The notes under the pieces are model-generated. The model did no database searches, was not told the origin of the DNA, and was given only the letters and a program-made list of their open reading frames with translations. A program made the translations under genes and the position numbers. From positions 493,501 to 557,500 of the forward strand of contig JAEMWC010000258.1 of the NCBI GenBank assembly GCA_016490735.1: DNA of 64,000 nt. The letters run 5' to 3'. The stretch's first letter is position 1, and every line of letters starts with the position of its first letter. Below are positions 54,567 to 64,000 of this stretch, one piece after another. The stretch comes from Pachyseris speciosa (Eukaryota; Cnidaria; Anthozoa; Scleractinia; Pachyseridae).

Positions 54567-55806
54567 GGACGGTGCCTCCTATTGCTAGTGCGCATTCGTT
54601 CTGCGCACCACGCAACCATCTTGTCTTGCGCGATTACTCGCGCGATTTCCTCAGAAGACTGTTTGTTTTGAAGGTTACCGTATTTTTTTTGTAAGCTCTT
54701 GATTTAGCGGATAGTTTTACAGGATTGCAACAGGCTGTCTACACCAAAAACCCGAAAACGAAAGCTTTATTGTGGTATGTTTTATGAAATTACGCTGAAT
54801 CACGGAAAAGCAAGTGAAGTGAAGTGGCAAATACTGTAATATAAGACTTCAGCTTTATCAAAACATATCGCTGTATAAAGTTATTCAAAGGAATCGCTTA
54901 AAACGTAACAGTCTAATCCACAACGAATCCGTTTCGGTTTTATTCTTTTATGTTATTGCTGTTTCAACAATGATAAAAAGAAAGATGTTTTCATCGAACG
55001 TAAGATATAACGTACCTTCGTAACTGGTGAAAAGCTTGAACTTAATTTGCCCGAATAACGGACTGCGATAATCAGAAGCAAGGAATCACGAAATACTGGC
55101 TCTCAAATTGCGTAGTTTTTATGCATTTCAAAACTCCTTCCAGACAGATAATACAACCAGAACGAACAACTGCGAAAGTAGTTGACAAAACTACAAAACG
55201 TGATCTTACTTACGTGTTTGTCTTCCATTTCGCCAGAGCCCAAAAGGGCAAGTTATACTGGAAAAAAACTTTGAAATTTACGTCTTCGAATTTGTTCTGA
55301 GTATTCAAAGCCATCTTCATTAAAAATGTCCTCTAATTCCCGAAGAATCAACAAAACCTTTTGTTCCAACATGTGTCGCCATAACGGATATCCCAGCACG
55401 CCTAAGGAAAAGACATGCAAATATTTAACTTACTAGAGAGGGGGTAGAGCAAAAATTGTCTCCAGCCCCCAAAACACAAAACGAAAGTGGTAAGCCTACT
55501 CAACACATGGTGACTTTTTCATAGTTCGCAAAATACATTTAGCCTGTGTTTTTGTTCAACTAAAAGGGAGCAGTCAGGGCCAAAAATGCCTCCAATGCAA
55601 TAATTTTGTAATAAGTACCACATAAAAAGTAGTTTTTATATCACCAGTTGTTATGTGTTTCAAAGTTTGTGGTTTGTTGTTGCCTTAGTGTATGTTAGCG
55701 AGAATTCTAAGGAAATGTTCAGAGAAATATTTCTTCTTTTCTTTTTGTTTTTCGAAAAAAATACTAAGTCTCTATTTTTTTGCAACTTTGGACTTAATTA
55801 TCTCTG

Positions 55807-55837
<31 letters not shown>

Positions 55838-55927
55838 CAATTTTCATTATCCCTTACCAACATCTACATTTTAGCATAGTGACAATCTGCGAAAAAATAT
55901 CTTCGTATTTTTTAGGAGGCACCGTCC
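54567..55927. mobile_element. TTAA-flanked element with GGACGGTGCCTCCT ends
   Basis: GGACGGTGCCTCCT at 54567-54580 and its inverse at 55914-55927. TTAA lies at 54563-54566 and 55928-55931. The left TTAA is also the right TTAA of the preceding element. No long ORF; non-autonomous. Confidence 0.78.
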
Positions 55928-55931
55928 TTAA

Positions 55932-57428
55932 AGGGACACCCGATAATGCGCACGCGCTAACGTTCTCTGTTATCTGTAAAAAAACAAAAACAAAAAACAA
56001 AACAAAACAAAACAATAGAACTGTCACATTTAATGAGGTGCTAAGATAGCGTTGATCGATCCGTTGTCTACATCCTTCTCAAATTATTTGCTCGCGCTAT
56101 AATAACCTCCTGAATTCACCTCACTCATGTTTTTTTCGGTAAGAAACGCAATTACTTCTGTATGCTTTAACGATCCATCCGAAATACAGAAACTACATTT
56201 GTTAAGATTTGCAAAGACACCGAAATCATTCTTCAACGACAAATACAACTCAGGTTTTGGCTTTGTATGAAGCAAAGCATAAAAACTGTGTCATTTCACA
56301 GCACTTACAATGAAATGTGAAGACTTCATATGTCAGTAAACGCGTAAGTGTTTGTGGCTTTTACATTTCATCTGTAGAAAAAATTAATTCAGTCACAGTT
56401 TCAAATACAACATGTCTTGAGCTTTAAAACCATGTAAAAATTATGTTGGAACATGGAATTAAATGACGCTAAGAAAATTTCCACAAGTTCGTAATTTTCA
56501 AACGTGCCCCCTTAGCGAAAACCTCGGCATGTTCTTCATTAACTAACGCGAAACACATTGTGATCTTCATTTAGCAGTTTCATGAGCGGTCGTTCGCCAA
56601 TTCAAATACTACACTTCTGAGGCTTTCCAAAGAGACCAAAATCACTGTAAAAGCAGAAATACAACGCGAGTTATGGAGTTTTTCGCAACCAGACTCTTTG
56701 TCATCTTCGGAGTTAGCCCGCTCGACTGTGAAGAGTTCAGATGTTAACCGTGTAAGCGTTTTCGTGTTTTCATTTCATGTTTAAAAAGATTCATTCACAT
56801 TTTCAAATAGAATGTGTCTTAAGCTTCAAACTGCATTAAAATATTCTAATATTGCATTTAACGTCAGGAAAATACTTTTGAAAAAAGTACTTTTGAAACG
56901 TAGAATAATTTACAAAAGTCCCCGGCTTGGCGGGAATCTTGTCAGGCTTTGGCCTTTCCTCAACGGTTGTTCGGAAAGAAAGGGGAGACCCAAATGATTT
57001 AATAACGGCAAGTATAACTCCACTTATAAAGTTTTACGCACGCATAGTTGTTTACATTTTGTGGGATGACAGGCGAAGATTTCACTTTACCTTGCCCTCA
57101 CTCGCATCGGTGGAATACACCGACACCATTCCTTTAGCCGTTTTCATGTCTCATGGATTACTTTATTTTTGTATATATTGTGATATGCTACTGGTTCCAT
57201 TTCTGCTTATTCCTTTCACGATTATCTGAGCTCTTGTGAAAGCTGGCGGGAGAAAAAAGCGTTCGACCGGCGCTATAGCGTTTTTCCTCCTCTCAGTCCT
57301 CTGGCCAACGGCTTAAAAACAACTCCAAAAAATCCCGATTGCACGAAAATTGCAACTCAACAAGAACTTTGTATCATTATAGCGGAGCTCCGGCGGCCCG
57401 CAGGGCCGCCAAGCGGAGCACCATACCT

Positions 57429-57460
<32 letters not shown>

Positions 57461-57610
57461 AAAATGGCTAGCGGTATTGCTCGTGGGCGCGTACGCACGA
57501 CGACGACGAAGTCGCCCAATAATTAATAATATCCTAATTATAATCATAATAATCCAACATGGCGGCCATACTCCACCTGGCCCAGCTGACCAGCTAGTTT
57601 ACAGCGTAAA
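55932..57610. other. No gene; one GC hairpin
   Basis: Non-coding. GGCGGCCC-GCA-GGGCCGCC hairpin at 57392-57410. A 100-codon ORF at 56927 has a hydrophobic end but no family resemblance. Confidence 0.4.
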
Positions 57611-58319
57611 GCCCTGGTCAAACGGTGCATGATAGTCGATGATAGTTGATTCTCTCCAGACTATCATCAACTATCACCAACTATCATTCACATGGTCAAA
57701 CGGCGCATGATAGTCGATGATAGTTGATGATAGTTCACCGGCAGTCGCGCGAGCAAAGGTCACTCAAGCAGCTAGTTCCAGGATCTTTCAGCGTAAAATG
57801 TGAGCACTAAAATGGCTTCGCGAGAGACAAACTTGTAGAAGTATGAATTTATCGCGACGAAAGAGGGCGGCAGCTTGCTTAATAGTAATCGATTTGTTGG
57901 AGGGATATACGGAGGATGAATCTGGAGAGCGTTGGATTCTTGTGAGTTGACACTTTCTTCAGAAGATATCTTCTCTATGTTATCTTGGTCTTCAATATTT
58001 TCGTTGTCATGATTATCATTTTGGATATAAACACGTAAGCTGAGCCTCGCGAGGAACTTTTGGCGGCCATTTTAAACGAGCCCGCCGATTTTCGGGGAAA
58101 ACAGCTGACCTAAAACTATCATGAACTATCATACGCGTGGTCAAACGAGAAAAACTATCATCGACTATCATGAAGAATTTGAACAAGCTCAAAATGAATG
58201 ATAGTTGATGATAGTCGATGATAGTGCATGATAGTTGGTGGTCAAACGAAAGCGCGCGCTTCAACTATCATCGACTATCATCAACTATCATCGACTATCA
58301 TGCGCCGTTTGACCAGGGC
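57611..58319. mobile_element. TTAA-type MITE with GATGATAGT subterminal repeats
   Basis: Ends GCCCTGGTCAAACGG at 57611 and inverted at 58319, flanked by TAAA (57607-57610, one mismatch) and TTAA (58320-58323). Both subterminal regions contain many copies of TGATAGTCGATGATAGTTGA in mirrored orientation, which suggests transposase-binding arrays. About 700 bases, no transposase. Confidence 0.82.
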
Positions 58320-58323
58320 TTAA

Positions 58324-60530
58324 GTCTTTGATACTGGACTTCCATCTTATAGCCAATTGACACCTGTCAACACAAGGTATCTGCTGACCAGTGTCACGTG
58401 ACCATATCGCGGGCTCAAGTTAAGACCTCATCGACGTCAGCTGTTTTTTTGAAGTTGACCGCTGACCAGGTACTTGCTTTCGATTGGATCGCAGGCTCAG
58501 ACCAGGTGTGGGACACCCAAACCAAATCGAGGCTTTTAAATTTTTCGCGCGCTTTCTGCGGCTCGTAATTTCACATTCAGTTGGTTTTCTTCGATCGAAG
58601 TTTGTCTTTCGCGTAAAAACAAAAATCAAGAACTTGTCAAAAGATACTCCGGAAGGTGAATTTTCAAGTGATGAAAGGAAGGACGAAAGGTTTTTCTCAG
58701 GAAAAGCTTCAAACTTGGATCGATTGTGCGGTTGAAAACAGTATAATTCAACGCTTCAAGGGCTTTCACTTAACCGCGGCATCTTGCATCTCACGAAGAA
58801 AAGTCACTTATTTTCAAGTGGTAGAAACCCTACAACACAGCGCAGGATAGTGAGGTAAATTAAATAAATAGAAGCTTAACATTTGGTTTAATCGTTGTTA
58901 CTTTTGTTCAGGAATGAAAATTGTATTTTTCTCTCGAATGCATATAAATAACAATCATCTGTACTCGTTTTGGACGCAAAGATGTAGTTGAATTGTTTGG
59001 GTTTTTTTTGTTACGTTGTTTTCTTTGCAAGCGAACGAGTGTTTTTACTCGGCTTGGCTGACTGTTTTTCGACCTTGGTACCTCAACAGCGTTAAGAAAC
59101 GTTTGCCCTTATCTTAATAACACGTAATCACAATGAGTCCTCGTAAAATTAAGCATTAAGAGCAATTCTCTGTAAGAATCAAACAAAGTGGGAAATGAAA
59201 AAGTTTGACCCCCCACTCAAATTTACATGAAAGTAGACCTTCATGGGGGATGTTCAAAAATGACCATTATTGAGGTCAAAACTTAACTGTTGCCATGGGA
59301 ACACCGAATGTTTTTTGATGCCTGAGAACTCAACTTTGAACTAGAAAACTGTTGTGAAAACTACAAAATTCAAAACACTATTTCTGAAGTGCAATAAAAC
59401 ACCACAACTTGAGACTTATACCAAATGTTAAACTACTACTCTAGTTTTCCTCCATGTATATCGCTTGTTATTATGTTTATTCTACATAGAATAAAACGGT
59501 AACTTAATTACACGTTGTCTCCGCCATTTAAATTTGTGAGTGAAACTAGCAGTACGTTTCTCTCACTTCCTCCAAAAGTACATCAGTTCTAGAACTATAA
59601 CTACATGGATAGTTTACAACAGTCACTGTAGCTACCAAATTTGTAAAACTTTCTGCGGGGCGGGCTTATTTGGTTGTCAGGGCAATCAGCAAAAACAATA
59701 TGAAAATCAAGCTTCTTAAATTTTGCTAAAACTGACAGTCCCTCAGTTCGCTAGAAAAACCAGAAGAAGACCGAAACAGTTGTCAGATTAAAAGAATGTT
59801 GTCTGTCGATTAAACCTCTGATGAAAACAATCGTTTATGACCATCAATTTTGAAACAAACTGAGTCGAACTGAAGCTTACTTTACGGTTTGGTCCATTTC
59901 TTCACTTTTCGACTCGCTTTGCTGTACTCCTCAATCAGACTTCACCACTCGTTCCAAACGATGAAAAAATGCATTATCTAGAGTAGATATCAATAAGCCA
60001 ATGATTTTTCCCCAATTTACGGAACAAAGCTGGAAGAAAACAACTGTCTTCAAGGTGGAAGCGAAAATAACTTTATGCTCCTTATGCCTTGGGAGATTTA
60101 AGGTCAGCGGTGTTTACCAGAAGTCTTCTTACTTTATGTTTTGTTCAACAATGTGTCCTTAGACGTAAGTTGTTGATTGCACATGTAATTTACATTAATT
60201 TGATCAGATTTTTGTTCAGTTTTCGACTCGATACCTTCCTCCTGGTCCATGCACACTAGCACGAACATTCCCTGATGGAAGAAAAAATTGTTCGCAAGCT
60301 CATACCATTTTTTCGCCGCACAAATCTTATAAATGACACCGAAAACACAATTCGTCAATCAAAGTAATACATTGTATAAAAGATAAATGAAGGAATAGCT
60401 ATTGTCCATTCTTATTTTCAATTTTATACGGCTGGCATGTCTATATGCTTTCATTTCAAGACATGTCAGTGCTTCATTATGACAGGTATATCCTACTTTC
60501 AAGTACAATTTCTTCCAGCTCCTTAGTAAT
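58324..60530. other. No gene established
   Basis: Contains several short ORFs; the plus segment 58484-58850 has overlapping frames and a possible exon end but no recognisable product. No repeat boundary identified. Confidence 0.4.
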
Positions 60531-60802
60531 CAGGCCCGGCCAGGGGTTTTGGGTATACGGTATCTAGAGCCATTTTAATTCAGGTATATGGTATTTTTGT
60601 GTTACAATTCGAGTATAAAGTATCTGGTTCTTCCTGAATTTTAGGTATTCGGTATACAGACATGAATGAAATGCTTCAAGATAATTTCAGGTATTAAGTA
60701 TTACACGTTTTACAATTTTAAGGTATTTTGGTATCCTTTGGGGAAAAAACCGTGTATACTGGTATCCCACTACCCCCCACCCCCCTCCCCTGGCCGGGCC
60801 TG
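60531..60802. mobile_element. hAT-like MITE with CAGGCCCGGCCAGGGG ends
   Basis: CAGGCCCGGCCAGGGG at 60531-60546 and its inverse at 60787-60802, flanked by direct AGTAAT (60525-60530, 60803-60808). The interior repeats GGTAT(A/T)(C/T)GGTAT-like motifs. CAG-starting ends suggest hAT, though hAT normally makes 8-base duplications. Confidence 0.78.
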
Positions 60803-60951
60803 AGTAATATAATTAATAGCAATATGAAAATAAAAACAACAGAAAAAAAAAACAGACAGACAAACAAAAAATCGGCTTTGTTCTTATCAACGAAATTTCA
60901 TTGTTATGCTACGTGTAAAAGAACTTGTGTTAGAGAGCTAGCACATGCTCT

Positions 60952-61927
60952 TTAAGCTACACTGTCTGCTGCAGCTTTGTAGCTGCAGCTCTCGACAATA
61001 GAAACAACACCGTTTACGAAGGGTTCCTTTCGTCGTCCTGAGATGTGCACATCGAACTCTTTGCAGATGGCTTTAAGCGTTGTCATTTTTAGCGATAATA
61101 ATTCTTCTTTCGTCATTTGGCACAGCTGAAGATCTCCGTGGACTAGTGGATGCCCGCGGGACTCGTCCTCTAAAGACTTCATAAGATCATTTCTTACCTC
61201 AACTAGCATATCTTCGTTTTCATGTGCCTGATATTCTGACTCACTGAGCTGCTTTCTTTTTGCCGCAAAGCGAGAGAAGTAAGAAGAAATTTGCGACGGT
61301 GTAAGGAACTCATCAATTGAAAACAATCGCTGATTGTTAGCGTCTCGAGCTTTGCGCATTTTCTTCGCCACTTCTTCACCTGTGGTCTTCTTACTTGATT
61401 TCTCTCCTTCTAAAAACTTACTCTCAAGAAGGACTTCTGCTTTTCACTGAATCTTTCAGTTTTAGGTTTCGACTTTAACGCCCAGCCCATATTCAACAAG
61501 GGGGAATGAGGGTCACCGCTCAGGCTAACACTGGAGAGCTCCTTAGTTTGGCCTTCTTCTAAATGCTGCGCATAACTTAACTTAACTCTGTCTTGAAGGG
61601 TGACTTTTTCCAGAGACCTGATGTGCACACCGTACTCACAGTGTCTTTCGAGTGCGGAATATCGCACGAAAGACTTTGTACAGCCCTCCTCCGGGCAAGA
61701 AAATATTTTGGCAGAAGCTTGATTGTTGCTGTCACTGGAATCTGAGCACTGGGATGAGCTGTCACTAAAATCTGAGCGGTCTTCCTTCTTTTCCAGCCTG
61801 TTAGTTTGTTTCGTTTCTGACACATCAGCCGTTATCTTGCTTTGTGCCCTTCTTTGAAATACGGCCGAAAAATCACCATCGCCAAAGCAGACGTTTTCAA
61901 GCCATGAAAATTCACTTTCCTCTGGCA
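60952..61927 (-). pseudogene. Last exon: C2H2 finger, conserved GWALK motif, SAP-like C-terminus (frame-broken)
   Basis: Acidic/Ser-rich start (SDFSDSSSQCSDSSDSN), then the finger FSCPEEGCTKSFVRYSALER ending in the H-x(5)-H pair of HCEYGVH, then NMGWALKSKPKTERFSE. After a one-base frame change near 61421-61428 come FLTPSQISSYFSRFAAKRKQ and MTKEELLSLKMTTLKAICKE...SGRRKEPFV, resembling a SAP DNA-binding helix-hairpin. Stop at 60952. Confidence 0.65.
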
Positions 61928-62247
61928 CTGCAAAACGGAGCAGTGATACAGTTAAGGAAATTCACCGCCAACAGTTTTTTTAAATCGAAGTGAGCGTACT
62001 TTTTCAAGGAAATCTCTTTCTAAAACATATCCTGTGAGCATTTCATTTCAGGTACTTACGGATACATATGAGATACTGCTGTCTGTTGCTGTAACAGTGT
62101 GTCAAAAGCAATGGCGTAACGTGAGCATAGCAAAATATGATATTTTGGAGGGAATGCCAAACAAAAGTGAACATCAAGGTATCACTCATTCACATACTAC
62201 TCAGCTCAGCTCACATTCGCATTATTATTATTTGTATTTTGCAAAAG

Positions 62248-62296
<49 letters not shown>

Positions 62297-63996
62297 TGCG
62301 GATGAATATCATAATTTGCATTATGATATTCATGAAATTATAGCATTTTTTCGATTACACCTTAGTGGCGCCTGGCGACCATCTGCTGATCGAGGAGACG
62401 GCAGACTCTCCCCACGAGATTGGGACTGGGGATTCCGTCAGAATTCAACTCTGGAGTCATGCTGAAGAGTTATTGTCTCAGTGATTACAATAGCACAAAC
62501 GCATCCATGAAGTAGATTATTTTGAACACTTAAAATGGATTTGGTCAATGTTACGTTACGTAACTGGTTTTCAAAAAAGACAAATGCATTGTTTGGGGTG
62601 GATCTCGTTTGGGTTTGCGCCATTTAAAATCTCCTCCTTACATTATAATTGTACTAACCAGCTTCAAATGTTTTCCAGTCGAAAAATTTCCCAGGACCGA
62701 TGCTATAGGCTCTGAAAGCGTAAAATCCCCGGTCGCTGAAAGTAAAATTGCTTAAGGTGTTGATACTCTCCAACTGGTAGGTTTTAGTATTGCCATTGCT
62801 TGTCTCCACGACTGCGACGCGCACCCCTGGGATACCCCCACGTGACTCAATGGCCGTTTTCAGCTCTCTCGGAGTGGTAACAGAGTTACCCTCATTGACA
62901 TAACTTTTAATATGAGCCTTGACTTGGGCAGCCTTCCGATCACAGGAACCTTTCCCTCCTTGGGGATCGCTAAAATCGATTTGCTTCACTTGCACGCCAG
63001 TGCGCGTTGACAGGACCCTAGCGGAAAGAATGGTACATGAAGAGTGATAACACCCAACACTGTCCTGACGGAAAATATGCCGCAGTTATCTCTGGGTGCT
63101 GCTCCTTCAATGAACGAAGCACATGCTCCATGATCAAAACTATTGTCTCACTATCCTGAAGGCCAGATTCCAGTATATAGATGAATGTCTGTGCCTCGAG
63201 GCGTTCAGCGGCTTTTCTTTGGCACACTGAAATATGCCACGAAATACCTCGTTTTCCAAAGAAATCGCTTTGAGCTTCTCTGTACCGTGATGGTAGAAAC
63301 TTCATAGCCAAATCTTGAACAATCAGGACACGTGATGAATTCAAAGATTGTAGAACGTCCAGCCGAGAAACGTCTTGATGAACACTTCGAAGTTGGTGTG
63401 CTTTCCATTCTGAAATGGCTTGTTTAGCTTTCTGGACCAGGAAAAGGGCTTCATCTTTGTCGTCTTCGCACAAGAATTGTGTCTTTTCCACCTGTTTTTG
63501 AATCTCGTGCAGCACCTTAAGAAATAGGAAAATACTCTGTGATAAACACTAATGTAATAAGCTATCTCTCGCACTCGTCTCCCTCTTTATAATAGTACAG
63601 AAGGTGTAAATCGAAATCGAAGAAATGAATGAAAATGAATTTCGTTAACCTTAAGATATGACTCACCTGAGTAAGTTTAAGGCATCTACCGCAGGATTCA
63701 CTGTGTTCGTGATTGCATGGCAGTTGGAACACACTGTTCTCCACGTCACTTAATGAAAACGCTCGGCAATGATCAGGAATGGTAGACTCGGAAGAGACAT
63801 GAACCTGGAATTAATTAGGAGGAAGTCAATTAGAGGAAAGTTGTATGGAAGTAGAATGAATGAAAGCAAACAAGATCTAGACAATTTATATTTTAGGAGA
63901 TAATGCAATTTATTATACCACCGTAAGGCAAAATGCATTGGTGTCCTTCGCACACTCATCAATGGCGGACGCACGTGGTCTTACAGGGCTCGGCAT
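60952..63996 (-). CDS. Multi-exon gene: RNase-H/DDE-like core, C2H2 finger and SAP-like domain
   Basis: Four exons read on the minus strand: 63996-63919 (possibly preceded by more outside the window), 63804-63667, 63515-62659 and 61927-60952. Donors GTATAAT, GTGAGT, GTTAGT and acceptors ending CCAG, TAAG and GCAG match, and phases (0, 0, 1) agree. Exon 2 holds CNHEHSESCGRC, a metal-binding pattern. Exon 3 holds LIVQDLAMKFLP, YREAQSDFFGKRGISWHISV and IDFSDPQGGKGSCDRKAA, which I read as an RNase-H-fold, transposase-like core. Exon 4 holds a C2H2 finger, GWALKSKPKTERFSEKQKSF and a C-terminal SAP-like segment. Frames break once in exon 3 (about 63072-63075) and once in exon 4 (about 61421-61428). 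The family is known only as uncharacterised, multi-copy invertebrate proteins. Confidence 0.65.
62248..62293. repeat. (AAT)n microsatellite in the last intron
   Basis: About 15 AAT units within the 731-base intron 61928-62658. A 143-codon ORF across it is spurious. Confidence 0.9.
62659..63515 (-). pseudogene. Exon 3: RNase-H/DDE-like core (frame-broken)
   Basis: Opens LHEIQKQVEKTQFLCEDDKD, runs 140 codons to HPEITAAYF, changes frame at an A-run (plus 63072-63075), then continues to QIDFSDPQGGKGSCDRKAAQ, LKTAIESRGGIPGVRVAVVE and SDRGFYAFRAYSIGPGKFFDW before donor GTTAGT at 62658. Acidic residues at LIVQDLAMKF, near the break, and in DFSDPQ are candidates for a DDE-type triad, but this is unproven. 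Confidence 0.6.
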
Positions 63997-64000
63997 CCAC

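Noticed and set aside
58016..58264. 82-codon minus ORF
   Set aside because: Consists mainly of the GATGATAGT subterminal repeats of the MITE at 57611-58319.
62034..62465. 143-codon plus ORF with poly-Asn
   Set aside because: Read through an (AAT)n tract in an intron on the opposite strand.

Overview
The window looks like an anthozoan cnidarian chromosome, most likely a stony coral. This is inferred from gene content, AT richness and the kinds of repeats; no host marker gene fixes the species. It contains very little ordinary host coding sequence. Most of it is an integrated virus-like element, retrotransposon remains, inverted-repeat elements and one satellite array.

Region 1 (1-12370) is the right-hand part of a Polinton/Maverick (adintovirus-like) element. 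On the minus strand are a long collagen-stalked fibre gene that runs off the left edge, a tiny Gly-Asn-Asn repeat ORF and the packaging ATPase. Diverging from the ATPase on the plus strand are a coiled-coil protein, a putative penton, a small AT-hook basic protein, a double jelly-roll-type major capsid protein, a broken core protein and a broken protein-primed family B DNA polymerase. Several structural genes share a TATATG start context behind a TCTAA-type box. No integrase or maturation protease lies in the window. The polymerase has three frame breaks and the core protein an in-frame TGA, so this copy is decaying or carries assembly indels. A pair of hairpins with complementary loops lies at 12258-12370.

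Region 2 (12780-31460) holds two L1/Tx1-like LINEs, a broken minus-strand copy at 12946-17516 and a plus-strand copy at 24367-29137 with a small inverted-repeat element inside its endonuclease. It also holds a CR1/L2-like 3' fragment, several MITE-like elements and dispersed duplicated repeats. Region 3 (31460-39700) has a degenerate RecQ-like helicase fragment, a 156-bp near-perfect palindrome and an array of about 35 units of 98 bp with a 588-bp (six-unit) higher-order spacing.

Region 4 (39800-46000) has tRNA-derived SINEs, one of them forming a palindrome, and Penelope-like retroelement pieces. One Penelope 3' end with a GIY-YIG domain is bracketed by (TA)n tracts and carries a hammerhead-like core. 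Region 5 (47600-60810) is a nest of inverted-repeat elements: a 1.9-kb foldback with 9-bp target duplications and a MITE inside it, two elements meeting at a shared TTAA, another TTAA-type element with GATGATAGT repeats, and a hAT-like MITE.

Region 6 (60952-63996, minus) is the only convincing multi-exon gene. It encodes a Cys/His-rich segment, an RNase-H/DDE-like core, a C2H2 finger and a SAP-like C-terminus, with phase-consistent splice sites but two single-base frame breaks.
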